A stretch of 64,000 bases of DNA from Lachnospiraceae bacterium (GTDB lineage: Bacteria > Bacillota > Clostridia > Lachnospirales > Lachnospiraceae): the NCBI GenBank assembly GCA_902363665.1, contig CABJAW010000005.1:1-64000 (forward strand), given 5' to 3'. The translations under genes and the position numbers were made by a program. Below are positions 27,353 to 36,383 of the stretch, piece by piece. Within the stretch, counting starts at the first letter, position 1. Every line of letters starts with the position of its first letter. Under the pieces are notes generated by a model. It saw nothing but the letters and a program-made list of their open reading frames with translations, was not told where the DNA came from and made no database searches.

Positions 27353-27370
27353 ATTACAAATTGGTATGAT
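27353..27370 (+). promoter_or_regulatory. possible extended -10 promoter upstream of rho
   Basis: TGG-TATGAT at 27362-27370 makes an extended -10 element; the matching -35 (TTTTCT near 27342) is poor. It would give a leader of about 280 bases that includes the 144-bp inverted-repeat element. Confidence 0.35.
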
Positions 27371-27452
27371 ATAGTAGAAAAACAACAATATCCATCAGGA
27401 ACAGTCTATGTCATTTCAGACACTTCACGATCCCGGATTTTATAAAAATCAA

Positions 27453-27596
27453 TGTAACTGTTCAGAGCCAACCTCCAAAATGCTACGCATTTCGTCGGTG
27501 TGGCGTATCCACCAAATAAAATTTCAAAAACAGGCTTAAAAATGCAAGCATTTTCCGCCTGTTTTATGAAATTTTGCCTGGCTCTGAACAGTTACA
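27453..27596. repeat. 144-bp MITE-like element with 18-bp terminal inverted repeats
   Basis: TGTAACTGTTCAGAGCCA at 27453-27470 is repeated in perfect inverse at 27579-27596. Inner inverted repeats (AAAATTTC..AACAGGC and GCCTGTT..GAAATTTT) make the whole element foldable. It codes for nothing and lies in the rho leader. A related inner segment recurs at 41651-41700. Confidence 0.8.
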
Positions 27597-27653
27597 AATC
27601 AATAATTATTACAAACCCATTACATTCAGAGATTTTATAGAGGATTTTATTTT

Positions 27654-29753
27654 ATGAAAAAAGAAGAATATGCGGCGCAGCCGCTTGCTACGCTGAAGGA
27701 GCTTGCGAAAGGCCGCAAAATGAGGGGCACCTCCACGATGAAAAAGAGCGACCTGATTGAGGCACTCATGGCGTATGATGCGGTGCATGCAGAAAGCACG
27801 GAAAAAGCAGCAGAGTCCGCAGGAGAAAAGTCGGAGTCAGGAAGCCGGGGAATGCGCACAGTTCTCAACAGAAGGACGGAAAATGCGCAGACGGCCGAGC
27901 AGGAAAACAGTGCGAAGGAAAGTACAGCCCCTGCGAAAAGTACAAATTTGAGAAACCGCCGCGTGAACCGGCCGGTTTCCGGATCGAACACACCGGAAGA
28001 AAAAAATGAGAACCGGGAGCCGGAGAAACGAAGTGAAAATTACAGCGGAAGAAATACCGCCGGCACAGTGCGCCGGGAATTTACCGGCGGTGAAATTACA
28101 AGAAACGGCGGACGTTTCCGCAGAAATGAATCAGATACAAGACGTCAGGAGTACAACGGGCAGCAGGACGGACGCAGAGAGCGGACCGGTATGAACCGCA
28201 CGGTACGCCGGGACAATACGCAGAGTTCAAATTATCGCAGAGACAGTCAGGAAGCTGGTTATACCGGTTGCAGCAGTCGTTTTTCCTATCGAAACAATAC
28301 TATGGCAGGTCAGTTTGGACCGGCCGGAGAAAATGCAGAGCAGGCGGGCAGCACATCCTGCCGCAGACAGGAACAGCGTACGGATGGAGAAAGCCGGCAG
28401 AGCGGTGCGGATACTTATCAGGCACAGCGTGCCATGGCAGAAAGCCATACGTATCAGAGAAGCCAGAGCGCAGAAATGGAAGGCCGCACAAATAATATGG
28501 ATGCAATTCGCAGCCAGGGCCAGAGAAACGATGCGGCCGAAGCGGATAAGGAACGGAATACAGGCGCACCCCAGATGCAGGATCTGCGCAGCGATGACCG
28601 CCCGTCTCAGGATCTCTCGGCACTGGACAGTGGGCAGGAGGCGTGCGGAATCCTGGAGGTCATGACTGAGGGATTTGGGTTTATCCGCAGCGACAATTTC
28701 ATGTCCGGGGACAATGATGTGTATGTATCTCCGTCCCAGATCCGCCGGTTTGGACTTCGCACCGGAGATATGATCAGCGGAAATACACGCATTAAGACGA
28801 TGCAGGAGAAATACAGTGCGCTTCTTTATCTGAAAACAATCAACGGCATGGCACCGTTCGAGGCGATGAAGCGCAGCAAATTTGAAGACATGACGCCGGT
28901 TTTCCCAAATGAGCGGCTCTGCATGGAGCGCGGTTCAAGCGGGATTGCGATGCGCATTGTAGATCTGTTTTCGCCGATCGGAAAAGGGCAGCGCGGAATG
29001 ATCGTTTCACCTCCAAAGGCAGGAAAAACGACGCTGCTTAAGGATGTGGCACATTCAATTCTTGAGAATGATCCGAAGATGCAGCTGATCATTCTGCTGA
29101 TCGACGAGCGTCCGGAGGAAGTGACGGATATCAAAGAGGCGATCTGTGGTGACAATGTGGAAGTGATCTATTCCACATTTGACGAGCAGCCGGAGCATCA
29201 CAAGCGTGTTTCGGAGATGGTCATTGAGCGGGCTAAGCGTCTCGTGGAGCAGAAAATGGATGTAACGATTCTGCTCGACAGCATTACACGTCTGGCAAGG
29301 GCGTACAACCTGACTGTGCCGCCAAGCGGCCGTACACTTTCCGGTGGTCTGGATCCTGCAGCCTTATACATGCCGAAGCGTTTTTTCGGCGCGGCGCGGA
29401 ATATGCGGGAGGGCGGCAGCCTGACGATTCTTGCGACGGCGCTGGTTGATACCGGAAGTAAGATGGATGATGTCGTTTATGAGGAATTTAAAGGAACCGG
29501 AAATATGGAGCTTGTGCTGGATCGGAAGCTTTCTGAACGCCGTGTCTTTCCGGCCATCGATATTCCGAAATCCGGTACCAGAAGAGAGGATCTTCTGTTG
29601 GATAAGGAAGAGCAGGAGGCAGTTTATATCATGCGCCGTGCGTTGAATGGAATGAAATCCGAGGATGCGGTGGAGAATATTCTGAATCTGTTTGTGCATA
29701 CCAGGACGAACCGTGAGCTGGTGGCACAGGTGAGACGGCAGCGATACGTGTAG
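27654..29753 (+). CDS. rho: transcription termination factor Rho with a large disordered insert
   Basis: 699 residues against about 420 for E. coli Rho. A Rho_N helical domain (about 1-45) is followed by a low-complexity stretch (about 50-325) rich in Arg, Asn, Gln, Glu, Ser and Gly. Then come the cold-shock-like RNA-binding domain (about 329-400, [10 protein letters not shown]) and the RecA-type ATPase with Walker [11 protein letters not shown] (K458), [12 protein letters not shown], and the Q- and R-loop regions. Rho hexamers translocate on RNA to end transcription. The catalytic core is intact. Rho of high-GC Gram-positives and some Clostridia also carry long N-terminal inserts that add RNA binding. 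Confidence 0.95.
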   Translation: MKKEEYAAQPLATLKELAKGRKMRGTSTMKKSDLIEALMAYDAVHAESTEKAAESAGEKSESGSRGMRTVLNRRTENAQTAEQENSAKESTAPAKSTNLRNRRVNRPVSGSNTPEEKNENREPEKRSENYSGRNTAGTVRREFTGGEITRNGGRFRRNESDTRRQEYNGQQDGRRERTGMNRTVRRDNTQSSNYRRDSQEAGYTGCSSRFSYRNNTMAGQFGPAGENAEQAGSTSCRRQEQRTDGESRQSGADTYQAQRAMAESHTYQRSQSAEMEGRTNNMDAIRSQGQRNDAAEADKERNTGAPQMQDLRSDDRPSQDLSALDSGQEACGILEVMTEGFGFIRSDNFMSGDNDVYVSPSQIRRFGLRTGDMISGNTRIKTMQEKYSALLYLKTINGMAPFEAMKRSKFEDMTPVFPNERLCMERGSSGIAMRIVDLFSPIGKGQRGMIVSPPKAGKTTLLKDVAHSILENDPKMQLIILLIDERPEEVTDIKEAICGDNVEVIYSTFDEQPEHHKRVSEMVIERAKRLVEQKMDVTILLDSITRLARAYNLTVPPSGRTLSGGLDPAALYMPKRFFGAARNMREGGSLTILATALVDTGSKMDDVVYEEFKGTGNMELVLDRKLSERRVFPAIDIPKSGTRREDLLLDKEEQEAVYIMRRALNGMKSEDAVENILNLFVHTRTNRELVAQVRRQRYV

Positions 29754-29838
29754 GGTGCAGTGATACATGTAGACGGCAGCGATACGTGTAGGCAGCAGCG
29801 ATACGTGCAGCCGGCAGCGATATGTGCAGGGTGCAGGG
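29734..29838 (+). repeat. 19-bp tandem repeat straddling the rho stop codon
   Basis: Five head-to-tail 19-bp units start at 29734, 29753, 29772, 29791 and 29810, with a partial sixth. Units 1 and 3 are identical (GACGGCAGCGATACGTGTA). Unit 1 encodes the last residues of Rho and its stop, so the array is an outward duplication of the 3' end of the gene. Confidence 0.85.
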
Positions 29839-29896
29839 AGGCACGCTTTACGGTATTTTTTTGACGGATATTCTCTTTGGATGGCTAAAAAAAATC

Positions 29897-29925
29897 TTGC
29901 TTTTTGCAAGGTGATATGTTAGAAT
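29897..29925 (+). promoter_or_regulatory. promoter of rpmE
   Basis: TTGCTT at 29897-29902 and TAGAAT at 29920-29925, 17-bp spacer. The following leader of about 180 bases has stems such as GGCCGGAAACCGG near 30040 and may bind L31 or another factor; no known riboswitch class is recognisable. Confidence 0.6.
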
Positions 29926-30109
29926 ACGAATGTTGTTTTAGGTCGCAGGCTCATTTTGGGTCCGCAGACAGGGAAACGAACTGCAGGGACTTGCAGGGAT
30001 AGTCCGGGATATCTTGTTGTGGCAACATCAGAGCAGCATTGGCCGGAAACCGGCTTCGGCGCAGGGCCGCAGTCAGCAGTTCACAATTATATAAGAAGAG
30101 GTGAAAATC

Positions 30110-30316
30110 ATGAAGGAAGGAATCCATCCGAATTATTATCAGGCAACCGTTACCTGCAACTGTGGCAACACTTTCGTAACAGGTTCTACAAAGAAAGATA
30201 TCCACGTAGAAATCTGCTCCAAGTGCCATTCATTCTATACCGGTCAGCAGAAGGCTACAGCAGCCCGCGGACGTATTGAGAAATTCAACAGACGGTACGG
30301 TATCGAGTCTAAATAA
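30110..30316 (+). CDS. rpmE: 50S ribosomal protein L31
   Basis: 68 residues with the L31 pattern [20 protein letters not shown]. The zinc-binding CxC (C16, C18) and CxxC ([11 protein letters not shown]) mark the zinc-containing form. L31 sits at the central protuberance and bridges the subunits. The ATG at 30110 follows AGAGGTG; a GTG nine bases upstream overlaps that site. Followed by a terminator. Confidence 0.97.
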   Translation: MKEGIHPNYYQATVTCNCGNTFVTGSTKKDIHVEICSKCHSFYTGQQKATAARGRIEKFNRRYGIESK

Positions 30317-30330
30317 TGCAGTAAAGATAA

Positions 30331-30361
30331 GGATGAGGTTGCAAAATCTCATCCTGTTTTT
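30331..30361 (+). terminator. terminator after rpmE
   Basis: GGATGAG pairs with CTCATCC around a 10-base loop, then TGTTTTT. Confidence 0.85.
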
Positions 30362-30383
30362 ACATTTGCGGGAGGAAATGTAA

Positions 30384-31502
30384 ATGAAACCATCCGGTAT
30401 AGGAGGCCAGGCAGTCATAGAAGGCGTCATGATGCGAAACGGCGGTGAGTACGCTGTAGCAGTACGGACGCAGGACGGCAAGATCGTGGTGGACAAACAG
30501 AAATGCAGCAGCCACAAGCTTCAGCATTATAAATTTGTAAAGCTGCCGATCATCCGCGGTGTCGTGAATTTCTTTGACTCTATGGTACTCGGTATGAAAT
30601 CTCTGATGTATTCTGCATCGTTGTTTGCGGAAGAGACGGAGGAAGAAAAAGCAGAGCGGGAGGGAAAAGCCCGCAAAAAAGCACAGGCGAAGGCCGAGAA
30701 GCTGCGCGCACAGGGCAGGACGGCCGAGGCGGAGCAGGTGCTTGCAAAATGTGAAGAAAAGCTGGCGAAGGAAGCAGGTGCGATTGCGGCAGAGGCAGAG
30801 AAGGAAAAGAAGAAAAAGGACGATGATCTTCTTATGACACTTACCGTTTTGTTTTCTCTTGTGATCTCTGTGGCACTGTTTATCATGCTTCCCTATTTTA
30901 TTTCAAGATGGATGCGGACGGTGATAAATTCAGAAGTTCTGATTGTGATTGCAGAAGGTCTGGTGCGTCTTGTCATTTTCTTTGGTTATCTGGCACTGGT
31001 ATCGCGGATGAAAGACATTCAGCGGACCTTTATGTATCATGGGGCAGAGCATAAATGCATCAACTGCATCGAGCATGGGCTGGAATTAAATGTTGAAAAT
31101 GTCCGGATCAGCTCAAGAGAGCATAAGAGATGCGGAACCAGCTTTCTGTTTATTGTTATGTTTATCAGTATCGTATTTATTATGGTGTTCAGTATTCCGC
31201 TGTTTATGCTGATCCATGTAAATACCGCGTTCTGGCGTATCATTCTGCGCCTGCTGCTGCTTCCGCTGATCGCGGGTGTGTCGTATGAGTTTATCCGCCT
31301 CGCGGGTACATCCGAGAGCAGGATTGTAAATATCTTAAGCAAACCGGGTATGCTGCTTCAGCACCTGACGACAAAGGAGCCGGATGATTCAATGATTGAG
31401 GTGGCAATCGCGTCGGTAGAGGCCGTATTTGACTGGAAAAAATTTGAGAATGAGCAGTTCGGGACGCACTACGAGCTGAAGGAAACGTATAAAGAATCAT
31501 AA
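30384..31502 (+). CDS. DUF1385 family membrane protein (YqhQ-like)
   Basis: 372 residues beginning GIGGQAVIEGVMMR, the signature of DUF1385. A highly charged Lys/Glu/Ala segment (about 85-150) probably forms a coiled coil, followed by several membrane helices (about 152-180, 190-215, 255-300). Conserved HGAEHKCINCIEHG carries histidine and cysteine residues that could bind metal. In many Clostridia this gene precedes prmC and prfA, as here, but its function is not established. GGGAGG precedes the ATG. Confidence 0.88.
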   Translation: MKPSGIGGQAVIEGVMMRNGGEYAVAVRTQDGKIVVDKQKCSSHKLQHYKFVKLPIIRGVVNFFDSMVLGMKSLMYSASLFAEETEEEKAEREGKARKKAQAKAEKLRAQGRTAEAEQVLAKCEEKLAKEAGAIAAEAEKEKKKKDDDLLMTLTVLFSLVISVALFIMLPYFISRWMRTVINSEVLIVIAEGLVRLVIFFGYLALVSRMKDIQRTFMYHGAEHKCINCIEHGLELNVENVRISSREHKRCGTSFLFIVMFISIVFIMVFSIPLFMLIHVNTAFWRIILRLLLLPLIAGVSYEFIRLAGTSESRIVNILSKPGMLLQHLTTKEPDDSMIEVAIASVEAVFDWKKFENEQFGTHYELKETYKES

Positions 31503-31583
31503 AAAGCAGTGTAAAAGCTGATTCGGGTCGGGTTAAAGCGGGTACTCGTAATCCGTTTACAGCTTTGTTAAAAAGGAGAGGAG

Positions 31584-32510
31584 ATGCCAGATATGACGTA
31601 CGCGCAGGCCGTAAAAGATGCGGAAACTTTTCTGCTTGAGCATGAAATTACGGACGCGTCCGTGGATGCATGGCTTCTCTTTTCTTATGTGACACAGATC
31701 AGCCGTGCGATGTTTCTGGCAGAGCGCATGCGGCAGATGCCGGAAGTGCAGTATCAGCGCTATCAGGAGCTGCTGAAAAAACGAGCCTCCCATATCCCGC
31801 TGCAGCACCTGACCGGTGAGCAGGAGTTTATGGGGTTTTCGTTTCTGGTCAATCACCATGTACTTGTGCCGAGGCAGGATACCGAGACGCTGGTGGAGAT
31901 GGTTCTTTCCCATGTAAAGCCCGGAATGCGGGTGCTGGATCTCTGCACCGGCTCCGGCTGTATTGCGATCAGCCTGGCAAAGCTTTGCGAGGGGCTGCAG
32001 GTGGATGCGGCAGATATTTCAAAGGAAGCGCTGGCAGTGGCGATGGAAAATGCCGCGCACCTTGAAGCGGATGTCACATTCTGGCAGGGCGATCTGTTTG
32101 CGTGCCGGCAGATGCGCACGGATGCCTGGCGAAAAGAAAAGCAGAAAAACGCCTGCGCAGAGGCTGAAACAAGCCTGCCGCCTGCCGCATACGACTGTAT
32201 CGTTTCCAATCCACCGTATATCCGTACAGACGTGATCGAGACGCTCTCCGAGGAGGTGCGCCTGCATGAACCGTATCAGGCACTGGACGGAAAAGCGGAC
32301 GGGCTGTATTTTTACCGCAGGATTATTACTGAGGCGCGCAGCTATTTAAAGCCGGGCGGTCATATTTTTTTTGAGATCGGTTACGATCAGGCAGAAGCGG
32401 TGAAGAATCTGCTGCTTGAAGATGGATATACCGATGAGGAAGTTCAGCAGGATCTGGCGGGACTTGACCGGGTGGTGACGGGCTGCATGTTAAGCGAAGA
32501 TAAGCATTAG
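31584..32510 (+). CDS. prmC: release factor glutamine methyltransferase PrmC
   Basis: 308 residues. The N-terminal helical RF-binding domain (about 1-85) is followed by a class I SAM fold with VLDLCTGSGCIAISLA and the catalytic NPPY at 209-212. PrmC methylates the glutamine of the GGQ motif in release factors. RF1 is the next gene. AAGGAGAGG precedes the ATG. An insertion of about 15 residues before NPPY (RKEKQKNACAEAETS) is not usual but lies in a loop. Confidence 0.95.
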   Translation: MPDMTYAQAVKDAETFLLEHEITDASVDAWLLFSYVTQISRAMFLAERMRQMPEVQYQRYQELLKKRASHIPLQHLTGEQEFMGFSFLVNHHVLVPRQDTETLVEMVLSHVKPGMRVLDLCTGSGCIAISLAKLCEGLQVDAADISKEALAVAMENAAHLEADVTFWQGDLFACRQMRTDAWRKEKQKNACAEAETSLPPAAYDCIVSNPPYIRTDVIETLSEEVRLHEPYQALDGKADGLYFYRRIITEARSYLKPGGHIFFEIGYDQAEAVKNLLLEDGYTDEEVQQDLAGLDRVVTGCMLSEDKH

Positions 32511-32520
32511 ACAGCGAAAT

Positions 32521-32542
32521 CAGATTGCGGATGTCCGCTTTA
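32521..32542. repeat. degenerate REP-like palindrome
   Basis: AGATTGCGGATGTCCGCTTTAT resembles half of the 25-bp palindrome but the left arm is eroded. The prmC-prfA gap (168 bases) has no other feature. Confidence 0.35.
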
Positions 32543-32678
32543 TCAGAATAAGCAGTACAGGATAATTTGCTGCGTATGGAATAAGAGAGTGAAATAATCA
32601 ACGCGAATGATGATAAAAGCGCCTGCGAATACTGAAAATTCGTAAAGTGCTTGGGAAGTATAACAGGAGGGACCCATA

Positions 32679-33752
32679 ATGTTTGACAAACTGGAAGATT
32701 TACTGATTCGGTTCGATGAGCTGCTGAATATGCTGAACGATCCTTCCGTAATCGGTGATCCGCAGCGTTTTCAGAAGCTGATGAAGGAGCAGAGCAGCCT
32801 TCAGCCGATCGTAGACGCGTATAAAGAATATAAAAACTGTAAACAGACGATTGAAGACAGTCTTGCAATGCTTGATGAAGAATCAGACGAAGAGATGCGG
32901 GAGATGCTCAAGGAAGAGCTCTCTGATGCAAGAAAGCGCGTCGAAGAACTGGAAAAGCAGCTGAAGATCCTGCTGCTTCCGAAGGATCCGAACGATGAGA
33001 AGAACGTTATCGTCGAGATTCGTGCAGGTGCGGGCGGCGACGAAGCGGCACTTTTTGCAGCGGAGATTTACCGTATGTATGTGCACTATGCAGAGAGCCA
33101 GCGCTGGCGCGTCGAGACAATGGACGTGGAAGAAATCGGAATCGGCGGTATGAAATACGTCAGCTTTATGATTACTGGTCAGGGTGCATATTCGAAGCTG
33201 AAATACGAATCCGGTGTACACCGTGTACAGCGCGTGCCGGAGACCGAGTCCGGAGGAAGAATCCACACCTCTACGATCACAGTTGCGATCATGCCGGAGG
33301 CAGAGGAGGTGGATGTGCAGCTGGATCTGAACGACTGCAAATTCGACGTATTCCGTGCATCCGGAAACGGAGGACAGTGTGTCAATACGACAGACTCGGC
33401 CGTACGTCTGACTCATATCCCAACGGGAATCGTTATTTCCTGTCAGGACGAAAAGTCACAGCTGAAAAACAAGGACAAAGCACTCAAGGTGCTGCGTGCT
33501 AAGTTATATGATCTGGAAATGCAGAAGGCACACGATGCAGAGGCGGAGGCAAGAAGAAGCCAGGTAGGTACCGGAGACCGTTCCGAAAAGATCCGTACGT
33601 ACAACTTCCCGCAGGGCCGCGTGACCGATCATCGTATCAACCTGACACTGTACAAGCTGGATAAGATCATGAACGGTGATATTCAGGAGATCATTGACAG
33701 CTGTATTGCGGCGGATCAGGCAGCAAAGCTGGCAAAGATGAATGAGAATTAA
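32679..33752 (+). CDS. prfA: peptide chain release factor 1
   Basis: 357 residues, full length. The GGQ peptidyl-hydrolysis motif is in [17 protein letters not shown] (Q233), and [14 protein letters not shown] carries the family-conserved segment next to the stop-codon recognition domain. RF1 reads UAA and UAG. AGGAGGG precedes the ATG. Its modifying enzyme PrmC is encoded just upstream. Confidence 0.97.
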   Translation: MFDKLEDLLIRFDELLNMLNDPSVIGDPQRFQKLMKEQSSLQPIVDAYKEYKNCKQTIEDSLAMLDEESDEEMREMLKEELSDARKRVEELEKQLKILLLPKDPNDEKNVIVEIRAGAGGDEAALFAAEIYRMYVHYAESQRWRVETMDVEEIGIGGMKYVSFMITGQGAYSKLKYESGVHRVQRVPETESGGRIHTSTITVAIMPEAEEVDVQLDLNDCKFDVFRASGNGGQCVNTTDSAVRLTHIPTGIVISCQDEKSQLKNKDKALKVLRAKLYDLEMQKAHDAEAEARRSQVGTGDRSEKIRTYNFPQGRVTDHRINLTLYKLDKIMNGDIQEIIDSCIAADQAAKLAKMNEN

Positions 33753-33791
33753 AGGCAGGAGCAGATAAAAGAATATTTGTTCGCAAGGTGG

Positions 33792-33845
33792 AACGCTCTG
33801 TTTCGGACGAGGCAATGTGGCAGGTCTGAAATGGAGCGTTTTGTG
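33792..33845 (+). terminator. terminator after prfA
   Basis: AACGCTC..TTTCGGAC pairs with GTCTGAAA..GAGCGTT followed by TTGTG. The next 140 bases hold nothing I can identify. Confidence 0.7.
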
Positions 33846-33987
33846 GTTCGCACAGTCGTGAAGCATCGGTTGGTTTGCCAGATAACTGTGGGCTGTATTT
33901 TTGTTACTGTATGTGTGCTTTCAAAAGATAGTAATAAATAGCAATAAAGCAGATGAAAAATACAATAAATCGAATGAAAATACAAGG

Positions 33988-34016
33988 TTGACAAACGATT
34001 GTCAGGTGGTTATACT
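33988..34016 (+). promoter_or_regulatory. consensus promoter of the cobalamin-riboswitch operon
   Basis: TTGACA at 33988-33993 and TATACT at 34011-34016 with a 17-bp spacer, the best match to consensus in this region. Confidence 0.88.
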
Positions 34017-34061
34017 AATCTAATTGAATCAGGACATACTGACTGATGGATTGAAAATTTC

Positions 34062-34240
34062 ATAGAAATACGATAACACGTTCAGGGCTATATAAGCGAA
34101 ATGCTTATGGAAACGGGTGAGAATCCCGTACAATGCCGTTGCTGTGTAGGAGGAGTTTTCTTCAGAATGTCACTGGAAATCATTTCCGGGAAGGCGAAGA
34201 AAGTGATGATGCCCAAGTCAGAATACAGGCCCTGTGCGTA
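34062..34240 (+). promoter_or_regulatory. cobalamin (B12) riboswitch
   Basis: The leader holds the conserved blocks in order: GGAAACGGGTGAGAATCCCG (about 34108-34127), GCCGTTGCTGTG, GTCACTGG, CCGGGAAGGCG and AAGTCAGAATACAGGCCC (about 34215-34232). These match the B12-box riboswitch core. It sits between a consensus promoter and a strong terminator, so binding of a cobamide would favour termination. The first coding gene after it is the methyltransferase at 34697. Confidence 0.85.
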
Positions 34241-34341
34241 TCTTATTTGCTGCGGGCCACAGTATAAAAGATAGACAGACGGATCGAAAGAAGACACAGG
34301 AGCTTTCGTATATAATTACGGGAAGATTGCCTGGTCAGAAG

Positions 34342-34391
34342 CAGGAAAAGTCGGTGTATTGCGCAGCATACACCGGCTTTTCCTGTTTTTT
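34342..34391 (+). terminator. expression-platform terminator of the B12 riboswitch
   Basis: CAGGAAAAGTCGGTGTAT pairs with ATACACCGGCTTTTCCTG and a run of six T follows. It lies 100 bases after the aptamer. Confidence 0.88.
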
Positions 34392-34392
34392 A

Positions 34393-34640
34393 AACGCAGA
34401 TAAGCATTCCCTCGCTTCAAGTGTGCGGAGCACTAAGCGGTGAATGGGATGCTTATGTCAGTAGAAGTTGAAAGCTCCCACTGACAGGCCGCGAAGAGAC
34501 TGCGTTCATGAAATATCATAAGGGGAACTCGCTTGTGGAATCTCATAAGGAGGGATCCGTTTACGGGAGGATTCTTTACGAGCCTGGATTCCTTATGATT
34601 CTACAAGTAGTGAAGCGGATTGTAAATGTCCGCTTTACTC
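34393..34640. repeat. composite intergenic inverted-repeat element, copy A
   Basis: The block 34510-34640 is nearly the reverse complement of the element at 43462-43640: CATAAGGGGAACTCGC, GGAGGGATCCGTTTACGGGA, GAGCCTGGATTCCTTATG, then a REP palindrome at 34612-34636. 34393-34420 (AACGCAGATAAGCATTCC...) recurs at 40996. It lies between the riboswitch terminator and the methyltransferase start and inflates the leader by about 250 bases. Confidence 0.8.
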
Positions 34641-34696
34641 GAAGAGAACAGGGAAGATTTGTTTTAAGAATCGAAGAAAAGAGGAATAGAAAGAAT

Positions 34697-35437
34697 ATGG
34701 GACACATGGAAGAAATCAAAGATTACTGGAATCTGCGGGCAAACGGCTTTTCTCTTGCAGTAGAGGAAGAACTGAAAACAGAGGCTGGTGTGCGATGGAA
34801 AAAGATTTTTCAGGAGTATATTAAAAAGGAGCATGCCAACGTGCTGGACGATGGAACCGGTGCCGGATTTTTTCCGGTGATTTTAAGCAGCCTTGGCCAC
34901 TGTGTGACAGCGATCGATTATTCAGATGAGATGGTGGAGCAGGCGAAAAAGCGGTTTGCGGATCATGGGCTTACGGTAAAGGTACAGCAGATGGACGCGC
35001 AGCACCTGCAGTTTGCAGATGAGAGCTTCGATGCAATTGTTTCAAGAAATGTGCTCTGGAATCTCGACGATCCAGCCGAGGCCTACCGCGAGATGTACCG
35101 GGTGTTAAAACCGGGAGGAACGATTCTCGTGGAGGACGGAAATATGTACCTGTATCTGCACGATAAGGATTATGCAAAACTGCATGACCAGTATGTGGAG
35201 AAGCAGAAAAAGAAACAGAAAGCGGACGTCAGCCTGCATGGAAAATACAACGTGGACAATGTGGATTTTTCGGTGATTGAAAAGATCGCAGAGGAGCTGC
35301 CGATGAGTTGCAGGCGGAGACCACAGTGGGATTTTGACCAGCTGGTGCAGCTTGGCTTTACGGATATTCGTGTAGAAATCCAGGGCGGAGCGCTTCCGAT
35401 GGGATTCCTGATTGTAGCCAGAAAGGCGGAGGTGTAG
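34697..35437 (+). CDS. class I SAM-dependent methyltransferase, B12-riboswitch-controlled
   Basis: 246 residues with a Methyltransf_11-type fold: motif I VLDDGTGAGFFPVILSSLG, acidic AIDYSDEMVEQAKKRF, then MDAQHLQFADESFDAIVSRN and VLKPGGTILVE. The substrate is unknown. I choose the ATG at 34697; the longer open frame from 34508 reads through the intergenic repeat. It is first in an operon with a complete Opp/Nik-type ABC importer, the next gene starting one base after its stop. With the riboswitch upstream, roles in cobalt, cobamide precursor or metallophore metabolism are conceivable. Confidence 0.85.
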   Translation: MGHMEEIKDYWNLRANGFSLAVEEELKTEAGVRWKKIFQEYIKKEHANVLDDGTGAGFFPVILSSLGHCVTAIDYSDEMVEQAKKRFADHGLTVKVQQMDAQHLQFADESFDAIVSRNVLWNLDDPAEAYREMYRVLKPGGTILVEDGNMYLYLHDKDYAKLHDQYVEKQKKKQKADVSLHGKYNVDNVDFSVIEKIAEELPMSCRRRPQWDFDQLVQLGFTDIRVEIQGGALPMGFLIVARKAEV

Positions 35438-35438
35438 C

Positions 35439-36383
35439 TTGAGTAAAATGATCCGGAAGAGATTAATGTCTCTTTGTATTATTTTGTTTGGTTTGTCAAT
35501 TCTGACCTTTGGTCTGACGTATCTGCTTCCATCCGATCCGGTAGAGGAGTTGATCACTTCGATGGGCGGAAGCCATGACCCGGAGGTAGTGGCAAAGCTG
35601 GAAGAACAGTACGGAACGAGCCGCCCATTCTGGGAGCAGTATGCAGACTGGATTCAGGGCGTTGTACTGCATGGAGATTTTGGGATTTCAGTGAAATACA
35701 ACAAACCAGTCAAAGAGGTTATTGCACAGAAGCTTCCGAATACGGTAAAGCTGGCTTGCACCTCTTTTCTCACAATGATATTGATTGCATTTCCGCTTGG
35801 GATTCTCTCGGCAGTATATAAGGATCGTGTTGCAGACTATATCATCCGTTTTATGTCATTTATCGGCGTATCAATGCCAAGCTTCTGGTTTGGTATGCTG
35901 CTGATCTGGATTTTTGCTGTTCGTCTCGGATGGCTTCCGGTAGCAGGTTCGTCTTCGTGGAAGCACATCGTGATGCCGACGCTCACACTTGCGATGGGGA
36001 TGAGCTGTTCCTATATCAGGAGGATTCGGGCGGTAATGGTAGAGCAGCTGGGAGAGGAATATATTACCGGATGTCGATCAAGGGGGATAGGCAAAATGCG
36101 GATTATTTTTCTGCATGTTCTTCCGAATTCTCTGCTTGCCGTTATCACCATGCTTGGCATGTCATTTGGCGGCCTGCTGGGCGGTACGATGATCGTAGAA
36201 ACGGTATTTAGCTGGAATGGGATCGGACAGGTCTGCACGACAGCGATTTCAGCCAGAGATTATTCTCTGATTCAGGGGTACACGATGTGGATGGGCTTGA
36301 TTTACGTGATTGTCAATCTTTTGGTGGACATTTCCTACTCCTTTATTGATCCGAGAATCAGAAGGGGGATGGCACAGAAATGA
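35439..36383 (+). CDS. ABC transporter permease (Opp/NikB-like)
   Basis: 314 residues with six membrane segments and the inner-membrane-component motif near the C-terminal third (EEYITGCRSRGIGKMRIIFLH). The N-terminal TM1 plus periplasmic loop with ADWIQGVVLHGDFGISV is typical for the DppB/OppB/NikB family. The start is a TTG directly after the methyltransferase stop, with GGAGGTG 5-11 bases upstream. It overlaps the second permease by 4 bases. Confidence 0.93.
   Translation: MSKMIRKRLMSLCIILFGLSILTFGLTYLLPSDPVEELITSMGGSHDPEVVAKLEEQYGTSRPFWEQYADWIQGVVLHGDFGISVKYNKPVKEVIAQKLPNTVKLACTSFLTMILIAFPLGILSAVYKDRVADYIIRFMSFIGVSMPSFWFGMLLIWIFAVRLGWLPVAGSSSWKHIVMPTLTLAMGMSCSYIRRIRAVMVEQLGEEYITGCRSRGIGKMRIIFLHVLPNSLLAVITMLGMSFGGLLGGTMIVETVFSWNGIGQVCTTAISARDYSLIQGYTMWMGLIYVIVNLLVDISYSFIDPRIRRGMAQK

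Noticed and set aside
29734..29838. possible CRISPR-like or iteron array after rho
   Set aside because: Units of 19 bp are head to tail with no spacers and arise from the rho stop region.
34508..34696. 63-residue N-terminal extension of the methyltransferase
   Set aside because: It is translation of the intergenic repeat element; a normal start is at 34697.
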